64,000 nt of DNA from positions 2,170,001-2,234,000 of the forward strand of contig NZ_CP025804.1 in NCBI RefSeq assembly GCF_003352085.1. Reading direction: 5' to 3'. Origin of the DNA: Sulfitobacter sp. SK012 (lineage in GTDB: Bacteria; Pseudomonadota; Alphaproteobacteria; Rhodobacterales; Rhodobacteraceae). The notes under the pieces were generated by a model. It searched no databases. It was not told the DNA's origin and worked only from the letters and a program-made list of their open reading frames with translations. How positions within the stretch are numbered: the first letter of the stretch is position 1; each line of letters starts with the position of its first letter. A program made the position numbers and the translations under genes. Below, in pieces: positions 1 through 9,270 of the stretch.

Positions 1-127
1 TTTATCAAAGAACCGGCGTGTTTTGGGGATGATGCCACACCCGGAGCGTGCCGCGGACACAGGCCACGGCGGAACCGACGGGGTGGCGCTCTTCCGCGCA
101 TTGTCAGGGGCGCTGACGAGGGCTTGA
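1..127 (+). CDS. purQ: PurQ, C-terminal end only (phosphoribosylformylglycinamidine synthase glutaminase subunit)
   Basis: The frame open from the left edge ends in TGA at 125-127 and encodes about 41 residues. It contains [13 protein letters not shown] followed by GGTDGVALF, which is the conserved C-terminal end of PurQ, the class I glutaminase that supplies ammonia to PurL in purine synthesis. The PHPE segment carries the His and Glu of the Cys-His-Glu triad; the nucleophile Cys lies outside the window. The gene is truncated by the window edge and not evidently broken. Identification rests on this short motif block only. Confidence 0.85.
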   Translation, partial: LSKNRRVLGMMPHPERAADTGHGGTDGVALFRALSGALTRA

Positions 128-163
128 CTTGAGGTGGGCTTCGCGCCCGCGTAGGTTATTGCC

Positions 164-1921
164 ATGGATTCTGCGGGGGCAAATGATCTGAACAATGTGA
201 TTAACTGGCGGGTCCGGTTGGCGTTTGTCGTTTTGATGATGCTGGCGGTTTTAACAATAACGGTGACCAACAGGCTGCTGACGGATCGATTCACTGAAAG
301 CACGCGCAGCCGGGCTGAGCTGAGGTTGGCGTTGTACAGCGGCAATCTGCTGGCTGATCTGCGCCAGAATGCAATTGTTCCACAGTTGTTGGGGCGCGAC
401 CCCACATTGATCAATGCGCTCCAGTCGGCGAATTATTCGCTCTCGACCCAGCGGTTGATTTCATTCGTTGAGGAAATCGGGGCCGCATCGTTGATGCTGT
501 TTGATATTGATGGACGCACGGTTGCCGCAACAGACCGCAACCGATTGGGATCTGCCCATAAAAGCGAAGCCTATTTTGTGGACGCGGTCCGATCAAACGC
601 GACGATCTTTAGTGTCATCCAGCAAGCCCCTGGCGGGTACCGGTTTTTCTATTCACGGCGCATTCAGGATGGCGGCACGACGATCGGCGTGATCGCAGTT
701 GAAGTCGATTTGCAGAAATTTCAGCGTGCTTGGGCGGGTATTTCTGATGCGGTCATCGTGACAGATAGTACTGGGCAGATTGTGCTGGCAACGGAACCGC
801 GTTGGCGCGGGCTGACCGAGGAAGTGGCGCTGGCTAATCAAACGCCGCAAAGCGCGATTGAGCGCGCAATTCAGGCAACCACGGATTGGTCCGCACTGGC
901 CCCTGATGCGTATCTGCGCGGCGAAGCGGTGATGCGGATGAGCGCGCGGGTCAATTTTCGCGGGTGGCGCATGGCGTCTTACACCACCTACGCAAGTGTG
1001 CGCGAGAAGGTGAATGGGGTTTTGGCGCTTGAGGTCATGGGATTTGCGATTCTACTGGCGCTGAGCTTTTATGCATTGAGCCGCCGCACCGCAGGGAAGG
1101 CCGCACTTTTCCAACGAGAGTCGGCAGAGTTGCGCGCACTGAACGTTGCCTTGCAGCGGGAAATTGCCGAACGAAAACGCGTGCAAGAGACGCTCGCAGT
1201 GGCCGAACAGACCCTTGAACAATCAAGTAAATTGGCCGCGTTGGGCGAGATGTCTGCAGCCGTAAGTCACGAGCTGAACCAACCGCTTGCAGCGATGAAA
1301 ACCTACCTTGCGGGGGCACGGCTTTTGCTAAGGCGCAACCGTCAAGAAGAGGCGCTGTCATCGTTTGGGCGCATCGACGATTTGATCGAGCGTATGGGCG
1401 CGATCACACGGCAGCTCAAGTCTTATGCCCGCAAAGGCCAAGAGGTGTTTTCCCCTGTGAATATGGGCGATGCGCTTGCCTCAAGCCTGTCCATGATGGA
1501 GCCACAGCTGCGCCAACGCCAAGTGCAAATCACCCGCATATTACCCGAAGCTCCGGTGCAGGTGATGGGCGACCGGATGCGGATTGAACAGGTCTTGGTG
1601 AACTTGCTGCGCAACGCTCTTGATGCGACCCAGTCTGAGCGCGCGCCCTTGGTCGAGATCATACTTTCAGCCGGCGAAACGGCCACACTAACAGTGCGGG
1701 ACAACGGCCCTGGGATCGAAGATCTCGATGCGCTCTTTGAGCCATTTTACACGACAAAGAGACCGGGCGACGGCGTGGGCTTGGGCCTTGCCATTTCCTC
1801 GGGTATTGTGAACGACCTTGGGGGCCGGTTGACGGCGCGCAACGGCCAGCAGGGCGGTGCGGTATTCGAGGTCCAGCTGCCGATTTATGAAAACGACAGC
1901 ACAACAAAAGCGGCGGAGTAA
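164..1921 (+). CDS. dctB: DctB-type C4-dicarboxylate sensor histidine kinase
   Basis: A 585-residue membrane sensor kinase. It has a first membrane helix at about residues 17-37, a periplasmic Cache/PAS-like sensing region to about 280, and a second helix at about 282-305. A cytoplasmic coiled coil follows, and then a HisKA domain with the H-box AVSHELNQPLAA (His near 369). The ATPase domain shows the N-box (LLRNALDAT, about 480), G1 (DNGPGIED, about 512) and G2 (GVGLGLAISS, about 537). No PAS domain lies between TM2 and HisKA, which fits the DctB family that senses succinate, fumarate and malate. It ends 4 bp before its partner regulator, so the pair is one operon. The ligand is inferred from the family. 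The ATG has only a weak upstream AGGT. Confidence 0.85.
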   Translation: MDSAGANDLNNVINWRVRLAFVVLMMLAVLTITVTNRLLTDRFTESTRSRAELRLALYSGNLLADLRQNAIVPQLLGRDPTLINALQSANYSLSTQRLISFVEEIGAASLMLFDIDGRTVAATDRNRLGSAHKSEAYFVDAVRSNATIFSVIQQAPGGYRFFYSRRIQDGGTTIGVIAVEVDLQKFQRAWAGISDAVIVTDSTGQIVLATEPRWRGLTEEVALANQTPQSAIERAIQATTDWSALAPDAYLRGEAVMRMSARVNFRGWRMASYTTYASVREKVNGVLALEVMGFAILLALSFYALSRRTAGKAALFQRESAELRALNVALQREIAERKRVQETLAVAEQTLEQSSKLAALGEMSAAVSHELNQPLAAMKTYLAGARLLLRRNRQEEALSSFGRIDDLIERMGAITRQLKSYARKGQEVFSPVNMGDALASSLSMMEPQLRQRQVQITRILPEAPVQVMGDRMRIEQVLVNLLRNALDATQSERAPLVEIILSAGETATLTVRDNGPGIEDLDALFEPFYTTKRPGDGVGLGLAISSGIVNDLGGRLTARNGQQGGAVFEVQLPIYENDSTTKAAE

Positions 1922-1925
1922 ACAC

Positions 1926-3260
1926 ATGGCAAAGGCAATGAAGATCGCGATCGTGGACGACGAACAGGACATGCGGCAATCAATCAGCCAGTGGTTGGCC
2001 TTGTCGGGTTATGACACGGAAACTTTTGCAAGCGCAGAGGATGCGTTAAAAACGCTGGGGCCAGATTATCCGGGCATAGTGATTTCGGACATCAAGATGC
2101 CGGGCATGGACGGAATGCAGTTTCTTAAGAAACTGATGGGAAATGACAGTGCATTGCCCGTGATCATGATCACCGGGCATGGCGATGTGCCGATGGCGGT
2201 TGAGGCGATGCGCGTGGGTGCGTTTGATTTTCTGGAAAAGCCATTCAATCCGGACCGGATGAGCGAGCTTGCCAAAAAGGCCACTGCCACGCGGCGTCTG
2301 GTGATGGACAACCGTGCGCTACGCCGCGAATTGTCGGATGGCGGACAGTTGATGAAAAAGCTGATCGGTCAGTCGCCAGTGATGGAGCGTTTGCGCGAAG
2401 ATATTCTTGATCTGGGGCAGGCCGATGGCCACGTTCTGATCGACGGAGAGACCGGCACCGGTAAGACATTGGTGGCGCATGCCCTGCATGCCGTTGGCAG
2501 CCGAGCGGGCAAGAAATTTGTCCTCGTTAGCTGTGGTGCACTCGAAGAAGATGCGCTGAGCAAACGGCTTTTTGGACCGATGCAGCCTGAGGATGCGCTC
2601 TTGCCTGCAATCGAAGAGGCGCGCGGTGGCACATTGGTGCTCGAAGACATTGAGGCGCTGTCCGAAACGTTGCAGGCGCGCCTGTTGAGCGTGATCAACG
2701 AACAGGGCACGCCAGCAGAGACGCGGATTGTTGCAATCTCAAACTTGCAAGAAGCAGGGCGGACGTCTGAGGACGCGCTGCGGAGCGATTTGTTTTACCG
2801 GTTGGCCGCATTGCGCATCACTGTTCCGCCCTTGCGCCAGCGCGGTGAGGATATCCTGACGCTGTTCACCCGTCTGTCAGAACAGTTCTCGGATGAATAT
2901 GGATGCGATGCCCCGCAGGTGTCTGCGCAAGAGGCAGCGCAATTGTTGCAGGCCCCCTGGCCGGGCAATGTGCGTCAGCTGATCAACGTGGCCGAACGTG
3001 CGGTGCTGCAATCGCGGCGCGGATCCGGCACCATCGCGTCACTCCTAATGAGCGATCACGACGAAATGCAGCCTGTCATGACCACCGAAGGCAAGCCGCT
3101 GAAAGAATATGTCGAGGCGTTTGAACGGATGTTGATCGATAACACGATGCGGCGCCACAAAGGTTCAATCGCAAGCGTCATGGACGAGCTGTGCCTGCCG
3201 CGCCGGACATTGAACGAAAAGATGGCAAAATATCAGTTGCAGCGCTCAGACTATCTCTGA
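1926..3260 (+). CDS. dctD: DctD-type response regulator, AAA+ domain without GAFTGA loop
   Basis: The chosen start ATG at 1926 gives 444 residues beginning MAKAMKIAIVDDEQ; an upstream in-frame extension would run into dctB. The receiver domain (1-120) has paired acidic residues near 10-11 and the phospho-acceptor Asp near 55 in VISDIKMPGMDG. The AAA+ domain has Walker A GETGTGKT (about 174) and a Walker-B-like LVLEDIEAL. A Fis-type HTH lies at the C terminus (SIASVMDELCLPRRTLNEKM). In place of the ELFG...GAFTGA sigma-54 contact loop it reads KRLFGPMQPEDALL, so that loop is missing. Rhodobacter NtrC also lacks GAFTGA and works with the housekeeping sigma factor; the same is inferred here. It is the cognate partner of dctB. 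Confidence 0.85.
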   Translation: MAKAMKIAIVDDEQDMRQSISQWLALSGYDTETFASAEDALKTLGPDYPGIVISDIKMPGMDGMQFLKKLMGNDSALPVIMITGHGDVPMAVEAMRVGAFDFLEKPFNPDRMSELAKKATATRRLVMDNRALRRELSDGGQLMKKLIGQSPVMERLREDILDLGQADGHVLIDGETGTGKTLVAHALHAVGSRAGKKFVLVSCGALEEDALSKRLFGPMQPEDALLPAIEEARGGTLVLEDIEALSETLQARLLSVINEQGTPAETRIVAISNLQEAGRTSEDALRSDLFYRLAALRITVPPLRQRGEDILTLFTRLSEQFSDEYGCDAPQVSAQEAAQLLQAPWPGNVRQLINVAERAVLQSRRGSGTIASLLMSDHDEMQPVMTTEGKPLKEYVEAFERMLIDNTMRRHKGSIASVMDELCLPRRTLNEKMAKYQLQRSDYL

Positions 3261-3280
3261 TCGCTGCGGGGTGCGGGGGG

Positions 3281-3580
3281 TTACCCTGCACCCAATTGAT
3301 AAAGCTGCAGGGGCGCGCCGAGGTCATCAGTCAGACAAACCCAGCGAGTTTGTGATGAAGGCAGATCGATAATAAGTTGGTTGATCTCGACGATCGGCAA
3401 GGTCGTGTTCACAACGCCAGAGGCATCGCCGGTCTGTTGGGTGACGGCCTGCACGCATTTGCGCCCGGCGCGCGCGTCGGCGCGTACCTGTGGATCTGAG
3501 TCAAATTCAGCGGGATCACAGGCGGAAAGGGCCGTCAGGGCCACACAAAGACCCAATACAGGGCGCAGAACAGATCGCAT
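3281..3580 (-). CDS. Small putative lipoprotein
   Basis: A 99-residue protein with a short charged N terminus, a hydrophobic stretch (LGLCVALTALSAC) and a lipobox LSAC with Cys at residue 20, so it is probably lipidated and anchored in the outer or inner membrane. The mature part contains two further Cys residues (RKCVQAV and RWVCLTDD) that could form a disulfide. No known domain is recognised. It is convergent with dctD, ending about 20 bp downstream of the dctD stop. A plausible AAGGAG ribosome site precedes the start at 3580. The function is unknown. Confidence 0.7.
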   Translation of the reverse strand: MRSVLRPVLGLCVALTALSACDPAEFDSDPQVRADARAGRKCVQAVTQQTGDASGVVNTTLPIVEINQLIIDLPSSQTRWVCLTDDLGAPLQLYQLGAG

Positions 3581-4146
3581 GTTGTCTCCTTCATCGTTAT
3601 TTTAGGGCGCTTTGCTTCAGGTGTTTTCCCAAAATCGGACGCCACATCTCCCAGTGTCATGGGTAATGGTAGCGGCAAATGGCCGCGCCCTCAATAATAT
3701 GTCAACGTCTGTTCCTGCACCTGATGGGCGTTTTGCGTCGATTGTGCCCACTTTGCCCATTGTCATTGCGCCCCCTGTCGACTTAACTAGAGGGATGGGT
3801 TGCATTGCGTCTTTTTGTTACGCGCGCCCGTTGACGAAATTCGCTGTTGCGCGCCGCCTGTATGGATGTGCCGGAACAGGCCGATTTGGCCGGAAACGGC
3901 TAACGAACCGCTGAAGTCCCAGACGGCAAACGCCGCGTAAGGCCCAGTATTTAATGGATATGAGTGGCTGAGGCCCTCATGTCGGAGAAGAAACGCGATG
4001 ACGCGCGCAACTGCAACAGGCACTCAAACGCTGGGCCCTCCGGGCCTTGCTTGCGCCGCGTCCACCATCGCCCTGACAAGACATACCCCGCATCGCTGTT
4101 CGCCCCCACCGGGCGAAAGGCGGTCGCGGCTGTGCAATATGGATTT
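3581..4146. other. Intergenic region and probable long leader of rne
   Basis: No gene is supported here. Short frames on both strands lack recognisable domains and good ribosome sites. The last part, about 3830-4146, is GC-rich with inverted segments such as GGCCGGAAACGGC, and it precedes rne. A long structured 5' leader is typical of rne, whose mRNA is autoregulated in enterobacteria. That role is inferred here, not shown. Confidence 0.4.
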
Positions 4147-6852
4147 ATGCCAAAGAAAATGCTTATCGATGCCACCCACGCGGAAGAAACCCGCGTCGTG
4201 GTTGTGGACGGAAACAAGGTTGAGGAATTCGACTTTGAATCCGAGAACAAACGCCAGCTTGCTGGCAACATATATCTCGCAAAGGTAACGCGCGTTGAGC
4301 CGTCCTTGCAGGCGGCTTTTGTAGATTACGGTGGCAACCGCCACGGTTTTCTCGCGTTCTCTGAAATCCACCCGGATTACTATCAGATACCCGTAGAGGA
4401 CCGCAAAGCGCTGCTGGAAGAAGAGCGCGCCTATGCCGAAGCGCAGGCCGCCAAGGATGATGAAGACATCAAGCCAAAACGCAGCCGGTCACGGTCGCGC
4501 AGCCGTGCCAAGCCCAAGGCTGAAGAGACCATTTCTGAGGACGCAACAGTGTCCACGGAAATCGAAGGCATGGAGACGCTTGATCTTAGTGATGACGATG
4601 ACGTCGAAGTTGATCAAAATGAGGCGTCTTCGCCCATGGAACGTGTGCCAGAGACACCTGTAGACACGCCTGAAGTCGAAGCATCCGAAGCTGAAGCTGA
4701 CACGACTGAAGCGGATGCGGATGACGAGAACGGCGATACGGACGATGCAGATGATGCGGGCTCTGATGCGACTGCCAAAGACGAGACCATCGAATCTGTC
4801 GCGGACGAAGACGACAGTGAAGACATCCGTCCGGTGCGCAAGCCTCGGCCACGTCGCTACAAGATCCAAGAAGTTATCAAGGTTCGCCAGATCCTGCTTG
4901 TGCAGGTCGTCAAAGAAGAACGCGGCAACAAGGGCGCTGCCCTTACGACATATCTGTCGCTGGCCGGTCGCTACTGCGTCTTGATGCCCAACACCGCACG
5001 TGGTGGTGGCATCAGCCGCAAGATTACCAACGCCCTGGACCGCAAGAAGCTTAAAGAGATCGCTCAAGAAATCGAAGTGCCGCAGGGTGCTGGCCTGATT
5101 GTACGTACGGCAGGTGCCAAGCGCACCAAAGCTGAGATCAAGCGCGACTATGAATATCTGCAACGCCTGTGGGAACAGATTCGCGAGCTGACGCTGAAAT
5201 CCATCGCGCCCGCCAAGATTTACGAAGAAGGCGATCTGATCAAACGCTCGATCCGCGATTTGTATAACCGCGACATCGACGAAGTGTTTGTCGAAGGCGA
5301 GCGCGGCTACCGCATCGCCAAAGACTTCATGAAGATGATCATGCCGAGCCATGCGAAAAACGTGAAATTGTACGGTGAAAACCTGCCATTGTTCGCGCGG
5401 TATCAGGTTGAATCGTACCTTTCGGGCATGTTCAACCCAACAGTTCAGCTGCCATCGGGCGGCTACATTGTGATCGACACAACCGAAGCGCTTGTCGCTG
5501 TGGACGTGAACTCTGGTCGTGCGACCAAAGAAGGCTCGATTGAGCAAACCGCGCTTAAGACCAACCTGGAGGCCGCCGCTGAGGTGGCACGCCAACTGCG
5601 TCTGCGCGATCTTGCGGGTCTGATTGTCATCGACTTTATCGACATGGATGAGCGTAAAAACAATGCCTCCGTCGAAAAGATGATGAAAGACAAGCTCAAG
5701 ACCGACCGTGCGCGCATTCAAGTCGGCCGCATTTCGGGCTTTGGTCTGATGGAAATGTCACGTCAGCGTCTACGTCCCGGCATGATCGAGGCTACGACCC
5801 AGCCGTGTCAGGCCTGCCACGGCACGGGCCTCATTCGTTCGGACGACAACCTTGCGCTGTCGATCATCCGCCAGATCGAAGAAGAAGGCACCCGTTGTCG
5901 TTCGCGCGAAGTGCTGGTGAAATGCCCTGTGGGTATCGCCAACTTCTTGATGAACCAAAAACGCGAGCACATTGCGCATATCGAAGGCCGCTATGGCCTG
6001 AGCGTGCGTATTGAAGGGGATCCGCATCTGATCAGCCCTGACTTCACCCTCGAAAAGTTCAAGACAGCGACCCGTGTTGTAGCTCCGGTTACGCATGTGG
6101 TGTCTGTGGACACGTCTTTGATGGATCAAATCGACGAGGATGATGCCAGCGTTGAAGAGGAAGACGCGCCTGCGCCACAGGGAGCTCAGACCTCTGAGCG
6201 TGTTGAAACTCCAGAAGGTGATGGCGAAGAAAAGCCCAAGCGCAAGCGTCGGCGTCGGCGTCGCAGCCGCGGTGGTCGCTCGGGCAATGGTGACGGTCAA
6301 AACAACGACGACCAGAATGGTGAAAACCAGAACGGTGAAGGTGGCGATGCGCCGTCTGAAACAGATGGTGAGCCTGCTTCTGAGCAGCCAAAGGCCGAAC
6401 CTGTAGAGGTAAATGTCGAAGGTGCGACTGAGGAGAAGCCCAAGCCAAAGACCCGCAGCCGTTCACGCAGCAAAAAGGTTGTAGCGCCGGTTGAAGCAGC
6501 AGCACCAGTTGCAGCCGAAGCGGCACCAGAGCCAGTGGTATCCGTTGAAAAAGCACCGGCCAAGCCAAAACGCACGCGGACCCGCAAGCCTAAGGCTGAA
6601 GCGGTTGCCGCAGAAATGGTCAGTGACGACATAGCAGTTGTGGCTGAGGCACCTGTGGTTGTTTCCGAGCCTGCGCCAGAACCTGTGCAAGCTGTGGAGC
6701 CTGAAAAAGCACCCGAGCCGGAAGTTGTGGTACCTGAGAAGGCACCGGAGCCCGTAATGGCAGCAGCTGCCCCTGAGCCAGCCCTAGAACCCGAAAAGAA
6801 GGCTGAGAAGCCCAAATCCAAGCGTAAGGGCTGGTGGTCACTGGGCGGCTGA
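4147..6852 (+). CDS. rne: Ribonuclease E
   Basis: The essential endoribonuclease that starts mRNA decay and processes rRNA and tRNA precursors. ATG 4147 (MPKKMLIDATHAEETRVVVV) is the conserved family start, giving 901 residues; an in-frame upstream extension of 61 residues does not look like protein. The S1 domain near the N terminus is split by a long acidic and Arg/Ser-rich insertion (about 95-235), as usual in alphaproteobacteria. The catalytic core has VAVDVNSG (about 451) and VIDFIDMDERKN (about 492), which hold the metal-binding Asp residues. The zinc-link is CQACHGTG (about 554). The C-terminal third alternates Arg-rich blocks with Ala/Pro/Glu repeats and is the disordered scaffold for degradosome partners. 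A hairpin terminator follows directly. Confidence 0.97.
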   Translation: MPKKMLIDATHAEETRVVVVDGNKVEEFDFESENKRQLAGNIYLAKVTRVEPSLQAAFVDYGGNRHGFLAFSEIHPDYYQIPVEDRKALLEEERAYAEAQAAKDDEDIKPKRSRSRSRSRAKPKAEETISEDATVSTEIEGMETLDLSDDDDVEVDQNEASSPMERVPETPVDTPEVEASEAEADTTEADADDENGDTDDADDAGSDATAKDETIESVADEDDSEDIRPVRKPRPRRYKIQEVIKVRQILLVQVVKEERGNKGAALTTYLSLAGRYCVLMPNTARGGGISRKITNALDRKKLKEIAQEIEVPQGAGLIVRTAGAKRTKAEIKRDYEYLQRLWEQIRELTLKSIAPAKIYEEGDLIKRSIRDLYNRDIDEVFVEGERGYRIAKDFMKMIMPSHAKNVKLYGENLPLFARYQVESYLSGMFNPTVQLPSGGYIVIDTTEALVAVDVNSGRATKEGSIEQTALKTNLEAAAEVARQLRLRDLAGLIVIDFIDMDERKNNASVEKMMKDKLKTDRARIQVGRISGFGLMEMSRQRLRPGMIEATTQPCQACHGTGLIRSDDNLALSIIRQIEEEGTRCRSREVLVKCPVGIANFLMNQKREHIAHIEGRYGLSVRIEGDPHLISPDFTLEKFKTATRVVAPVTHVVSVDTSLMDQIDEDDASVEEEDAPAPQGAQTSERVETPEGDGEEKPKRKRRRRRRSRGGRSGNGDGQNNDDQNGENQNGEGGDAPSETDGEPASEQPKAEPVEVNVEGATEEKPKPKTRSRSRSKKVVAPVEAAAPVAAEAAPEPVVSVEKAPAKPKRTRTRKPKAEAVAAEMVSDDIAVVAEAPVVVSEPAPEPVQAVEPEKAPEPEVVVPEKAPEPVMAAAAPEPALEPEKKAEKPKSKRKGWWSLGG

Positions 6853-6877
6853 TGCCGTTCAGATTGTGAAAGAAAAG

Positions 6878-6900
6878 CAGGCCTTCGGGCCTGTTTTTTT
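6878..6900 (+). terminator. Rho-independent terminator after rne
   Basis: CAGGCC (6878-6883), a TTCG tetraloop, GGCCTG (6888-6893), then seven T residues. The stop codon of the convergent tusA-like gene begins inside the T-tract at 6899-6901, so the element closes rne while the two genes end almost back to back. Confidence 0.9.
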
Positions 6901-7135
6901 ATGCGCGCGCGCCACCTTTGCGGATCAGATACGTCTGAATTGCGCCATTCTCGGATAGTTCGACCAAGGTGTGACCTGCCTCTGCGCAGAAATGCGGCAC
7001 ATCAACAAAGGCGGCCGGATCATCTGCCTGCATCCGCAATTGGTCGCCAGGTGCCAGCCCTTGCAGCCGTTTACGTGCTTTTAACACTGGAAGCGGGCAC
7101 AAAAGGCCAGTTGCATCAAGATCATAGGTATCCAT
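6899..7135 (-). CDS. TusA/SirA-family sulfur-carrier protein
   Basis: A 78-residue protein with the family signature LLCPLPVLKARK; Cys13 in the CPxP motif is the persulfide-carrying residue. TusA-type proteins pass sulfur from cysteine desulfurases to tRNA thiolation, molybdenum-cofactor or other acceptors. Length and the single domain match the family. Which acceptor is served cannot be told from the sequence. It is convergent with rne and divergent from ccdA about 90 bp away. The second Cys (HFCAEAG) is not part of the core motif. Confidence 0.88.
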   Translation of the reverse strand: MDTYDLDATGLLCPLPVLKARKRLQGLAPGDQLRMQADDPAAFVDVPHFCAEAGHTLVELSENGAIQTYLIRKGGARA

Positions 7136-7224
7136 ATCCGAGATGTAGGAGGGATATTACAGCCTGTCCACAGCCTTGTGATATTAAGGTGCGTGACGGG
7201 GCCCAACTGCGGGGCTATGTGTAC

Positions 7225-7980
7225 ATGATGTTTGGAATTGACCTCATCGACGCAAGCTTGCTGCCTGCCATGATCGTCGCGCTTGTTGCTGGCATCATTA
7301 GTTTTTTATCGCCCTGCGTGTTGCCGATTGTGCCGCCGTATCTGGCGTACATGAGTGGCGTCACTCTCAACGATATGTCATCGGTCAGCGCGGCGCGTAA
7401 ACGCGCGGTGGTCGCAGCATTTTGTTTCGTGCTTGGGTTGAGCACCGTGTTTATCCTTTTGGGATTTACCGCATCACTATTCGGAACCTTTTTCCTGCAA
7501 AACCAAGTGCTTCTGGCGCAAATTTCAGGTGTCGTCGTCATCATTTTCGGACTACATTTTTTAGGTGTCTTTCGCATTCCATTCCTCGACCAAGAGGCGC
7601 GGTTGGATGCCGGTGATAAGGGCGGTTCCAGCTTTGGTGCTTACGTTCTTGGCCTCGCTTTTGCCTTTGGCTGGACACCCTGTATCGGCCCACAATTGGG
7701 CGCGATCCTGTCGTTGGCGGCTAATGAAGCATCCGTTGCACGTGGCACGTTGTTGTTAGGCATTTACGCGGCGGGGCTGGGCATACCGTTTATGTTGGCG
7801 GCGATGTTCATCACCCGCGCGATGGGCGTGATGAACCGGCTCAAACGCCACATGAAGATGATTGAGCGGGTCATGGGCGCTCTTTTGGTGTTGGTCGGCT
7901 TGGCTTTGATTACAGGCGCGTTCACAACGCTCAGCTTCTGGCTACTCGAGACATTTCCAGCGCTTGCCGTGCTAGGATAA
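7225..7980 (+). CDS. ccdA: CcdA-type thiol-disulfide transmembrane transporter
   Basis: A protein of about 251 residues from ATG 7225 (ATG 7228 is equally possible); the longer upstream reading frame overlaps the divergent tusA and is not protein-like. It has six predicted membrane helices. The two functional Cys sit in helix-breaking motifs SFLSPCVLP (about Cys31) and GWTPCIGP (about Cys153), the pair that relays electrons from cytoplasmic thioredoxin to periplasmic apocytochrome c or other thiol proteins. It is the short CcdA form without the periplasmic DsbD domains. No cytochrome c maturation genes are visible nearby. The ribosome site is weak. Confidence 0.93.
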   Translation: MMFGIDLIDASLLPAMIVALVAGIISFLSPCVLPIVPPYLAYMSGVTLNDMSSVSAARKRAVVAAFCFVLGLSTVFILLGFTASLFGTFFLQNQVLLAQISGVVVIIFGLHFLGVFRIPFLDQEARLDAGDKGGSSFGAYVLGLAFAFGWTPCIGPQLGAILSLAANEASVARGTLLLGIYAAGLGIPFMLAAMFITRAMGVMNRLKRHMKMIERVMGALLVLVGLALITGAFTTLSFWLLETFPALAVLG

Positions 7981-8034
7981 CGTCTTACTCTTGCCGGAGA
8001 TCTACGCTAGCTTGACCGAAACGAGCAGGTCGCC

Positions 8035-9270
8035 ATGCGCAGCAGTCCTATCCCAACGGTCACCAATCGCCGGGTGTTTTATATCCCCGGCTATGACCCT
8101 ATTTCGCCGCGCCGTTACCGCGAGCTTTACCGCAAGGAAGGCACCTCGCAAGCCGAGATTTCGGGATATGAAATCGCACTAAACCCAAAGACCCCTGGTG
8201 GAAATTATGGATGGAACGTCAATGGTTTGATCGACGACGTTCGTGTAAGTTCTGACGTCGATGTGCTGATCTGGTCCGACATCGTGCGCGACAGTATGGA
8301 TACATCGATCCTTGCCACATACGTCCAATTGATCCGCACTGCTTGGGTCTATATCGGCTCTGGTACGCTGTGGCGTCTGATGAAGTTGCGCAAAGGCCCC
8401 GTGATTGCCGCGCTCTACCCGGTCGGAATGCTCTTGGTGCAGTTGTTGTTGGCGTATGCGGCTGCGGCAGGTGCGTTCTGGGGGATGAAGTCACTTTTGA
8501 TCCCGCTCATGGGGATTTTGGGGCATGTGATGGCGATGGTCGTTGGCATAGCGGTATTCGTTTTGCTGATGCGGTGGTTCAAAAAGAAAGACGGCCGGTT
8601 TTTTGCCTACTACCTCATGCATGACTACGCTTACGGCGCGGCCACAAAGGGGGCAAACCCGCCTGAACTCGAGGCCCGCATGGCGCAATTTTCGGATTCT
8701 ATCGCGGCGGCCTTTGAGACAGACGTGGATGAGGTGTTGGTTGTTGGCCATTCATCTGGCGCGCATTTGGGCGTGTCAGTTCTGGCTGATTTGATCCGTG
8801 CGGGCAGGGTGCCTGCTGATGGTCCGACCCTTTCGTTCTTAAGCTTGGGGCAAGTTGTGCCTATGGTGTCATTTCTGCCCAACGCCCACCGTTTACGGGC
8901 TGATCTGGCCTATCTGAGCGTTCAGGATGGCCTGACTTGGGTCGATGTTACGGCCCCCGGCGATGGTTGTGCTTTTGCGTTGTGTGATCCGGTTTGCGTG
9001 ACTGGTGTTGCCCCTCCGGACAAGCGTTGGCCGCTGGTTTTCTCTGCAGCTTTTTCACAAACGCTCACCGCGGCGCGGTGGAAGGAACTGCGATGGCGGT
9101 TTTTTCGGCTGCATTTCCAATATCTCTGCGCTTTTGACCGGCCGGGTGACTATGACTATTTCCAGATTACCGCAGGGCCGATTACGCTCGGGGATCGCTA
9201 CGCCGACCGCGCGCCTTCGAAGTCCCGGATTGAAACGCCGGTGAATAAATATCCGAGTATGGCACCATGA
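8035..9270 (+). CDS. Membrane-associated alpha/beta-hydrolase-like protein
   Basis: A 411-residue protein. The N terminus (RRVFYIPGYDPISPRRYREL) resembles the first strand and oxyanion-loop region of alpha/beta hydrolases. Two strongly hydrophobic helices at about residues 125-150 and 155-182 are inserted before the nucleophile elbow VGHSSG (Ser near 239). The C-terminal part holds possible acid and His residues but no sharp motif. It may act on a lipid at the inner membrane; the substrate is unknown. The stop overlaps the start of the P450 gene in an ATGA junction, implying translational coupling and a shared pathway. The conserved roseobacter hypothetical function is not known to me. Confidence 0.75.
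   Translation: MRSSPIPTVTNRRVFYIPGYDPISPRRYRELYRKEGTSQAEISGYEIALNPKTPGGNYGWNVNGLIDDVRVSSDVDVLIWSDIVRDSMDTSILATYVQLIRTAWVYIGSGTLWRLMKLRKGPVIAALYPVGMLLVQLLLAYAAAAGAFWGMKSLLIPLMGILGHVMAMVVGIAVFVLLMRWFKKKDGRFFAYYLMHDYAYGAATKGANPPELEARMAQFSDSIAAAFETDVDEVLVVGHSSGAHLGVSVLADLIRAGRVPADGPTLSFLSLGQVVPMVSFLPNAHRLRADLAYLSVQDGLTWVDVTAPGDGCAFALCDPVCVTGVAPPDKRWPLVFSAAFSQTLTAARWKELRWRFFRLHFQYLCAFDRPGDYDYFQITAGPITLGDRYADRAPSKSRIETPVNKYPSMAP

Noticed and set aside
3964..4146. N-terminal extension of rne by 61 residues
   Set aside because: The conserved RNase E start is MPKKMLID at 4147; the extension has no conserved sequence.
4489..5721. 410-residue minus-strand frame inside rne
   Set aside because: Antisense shadow of rne codon bias; no domain, while rne is conserved along its length.
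6297..6821. 174-residue minus-strand frame inside rne
   Set aside because: Low-complexity Ser/Gly/Ala shadow of the repetitive rne tail.
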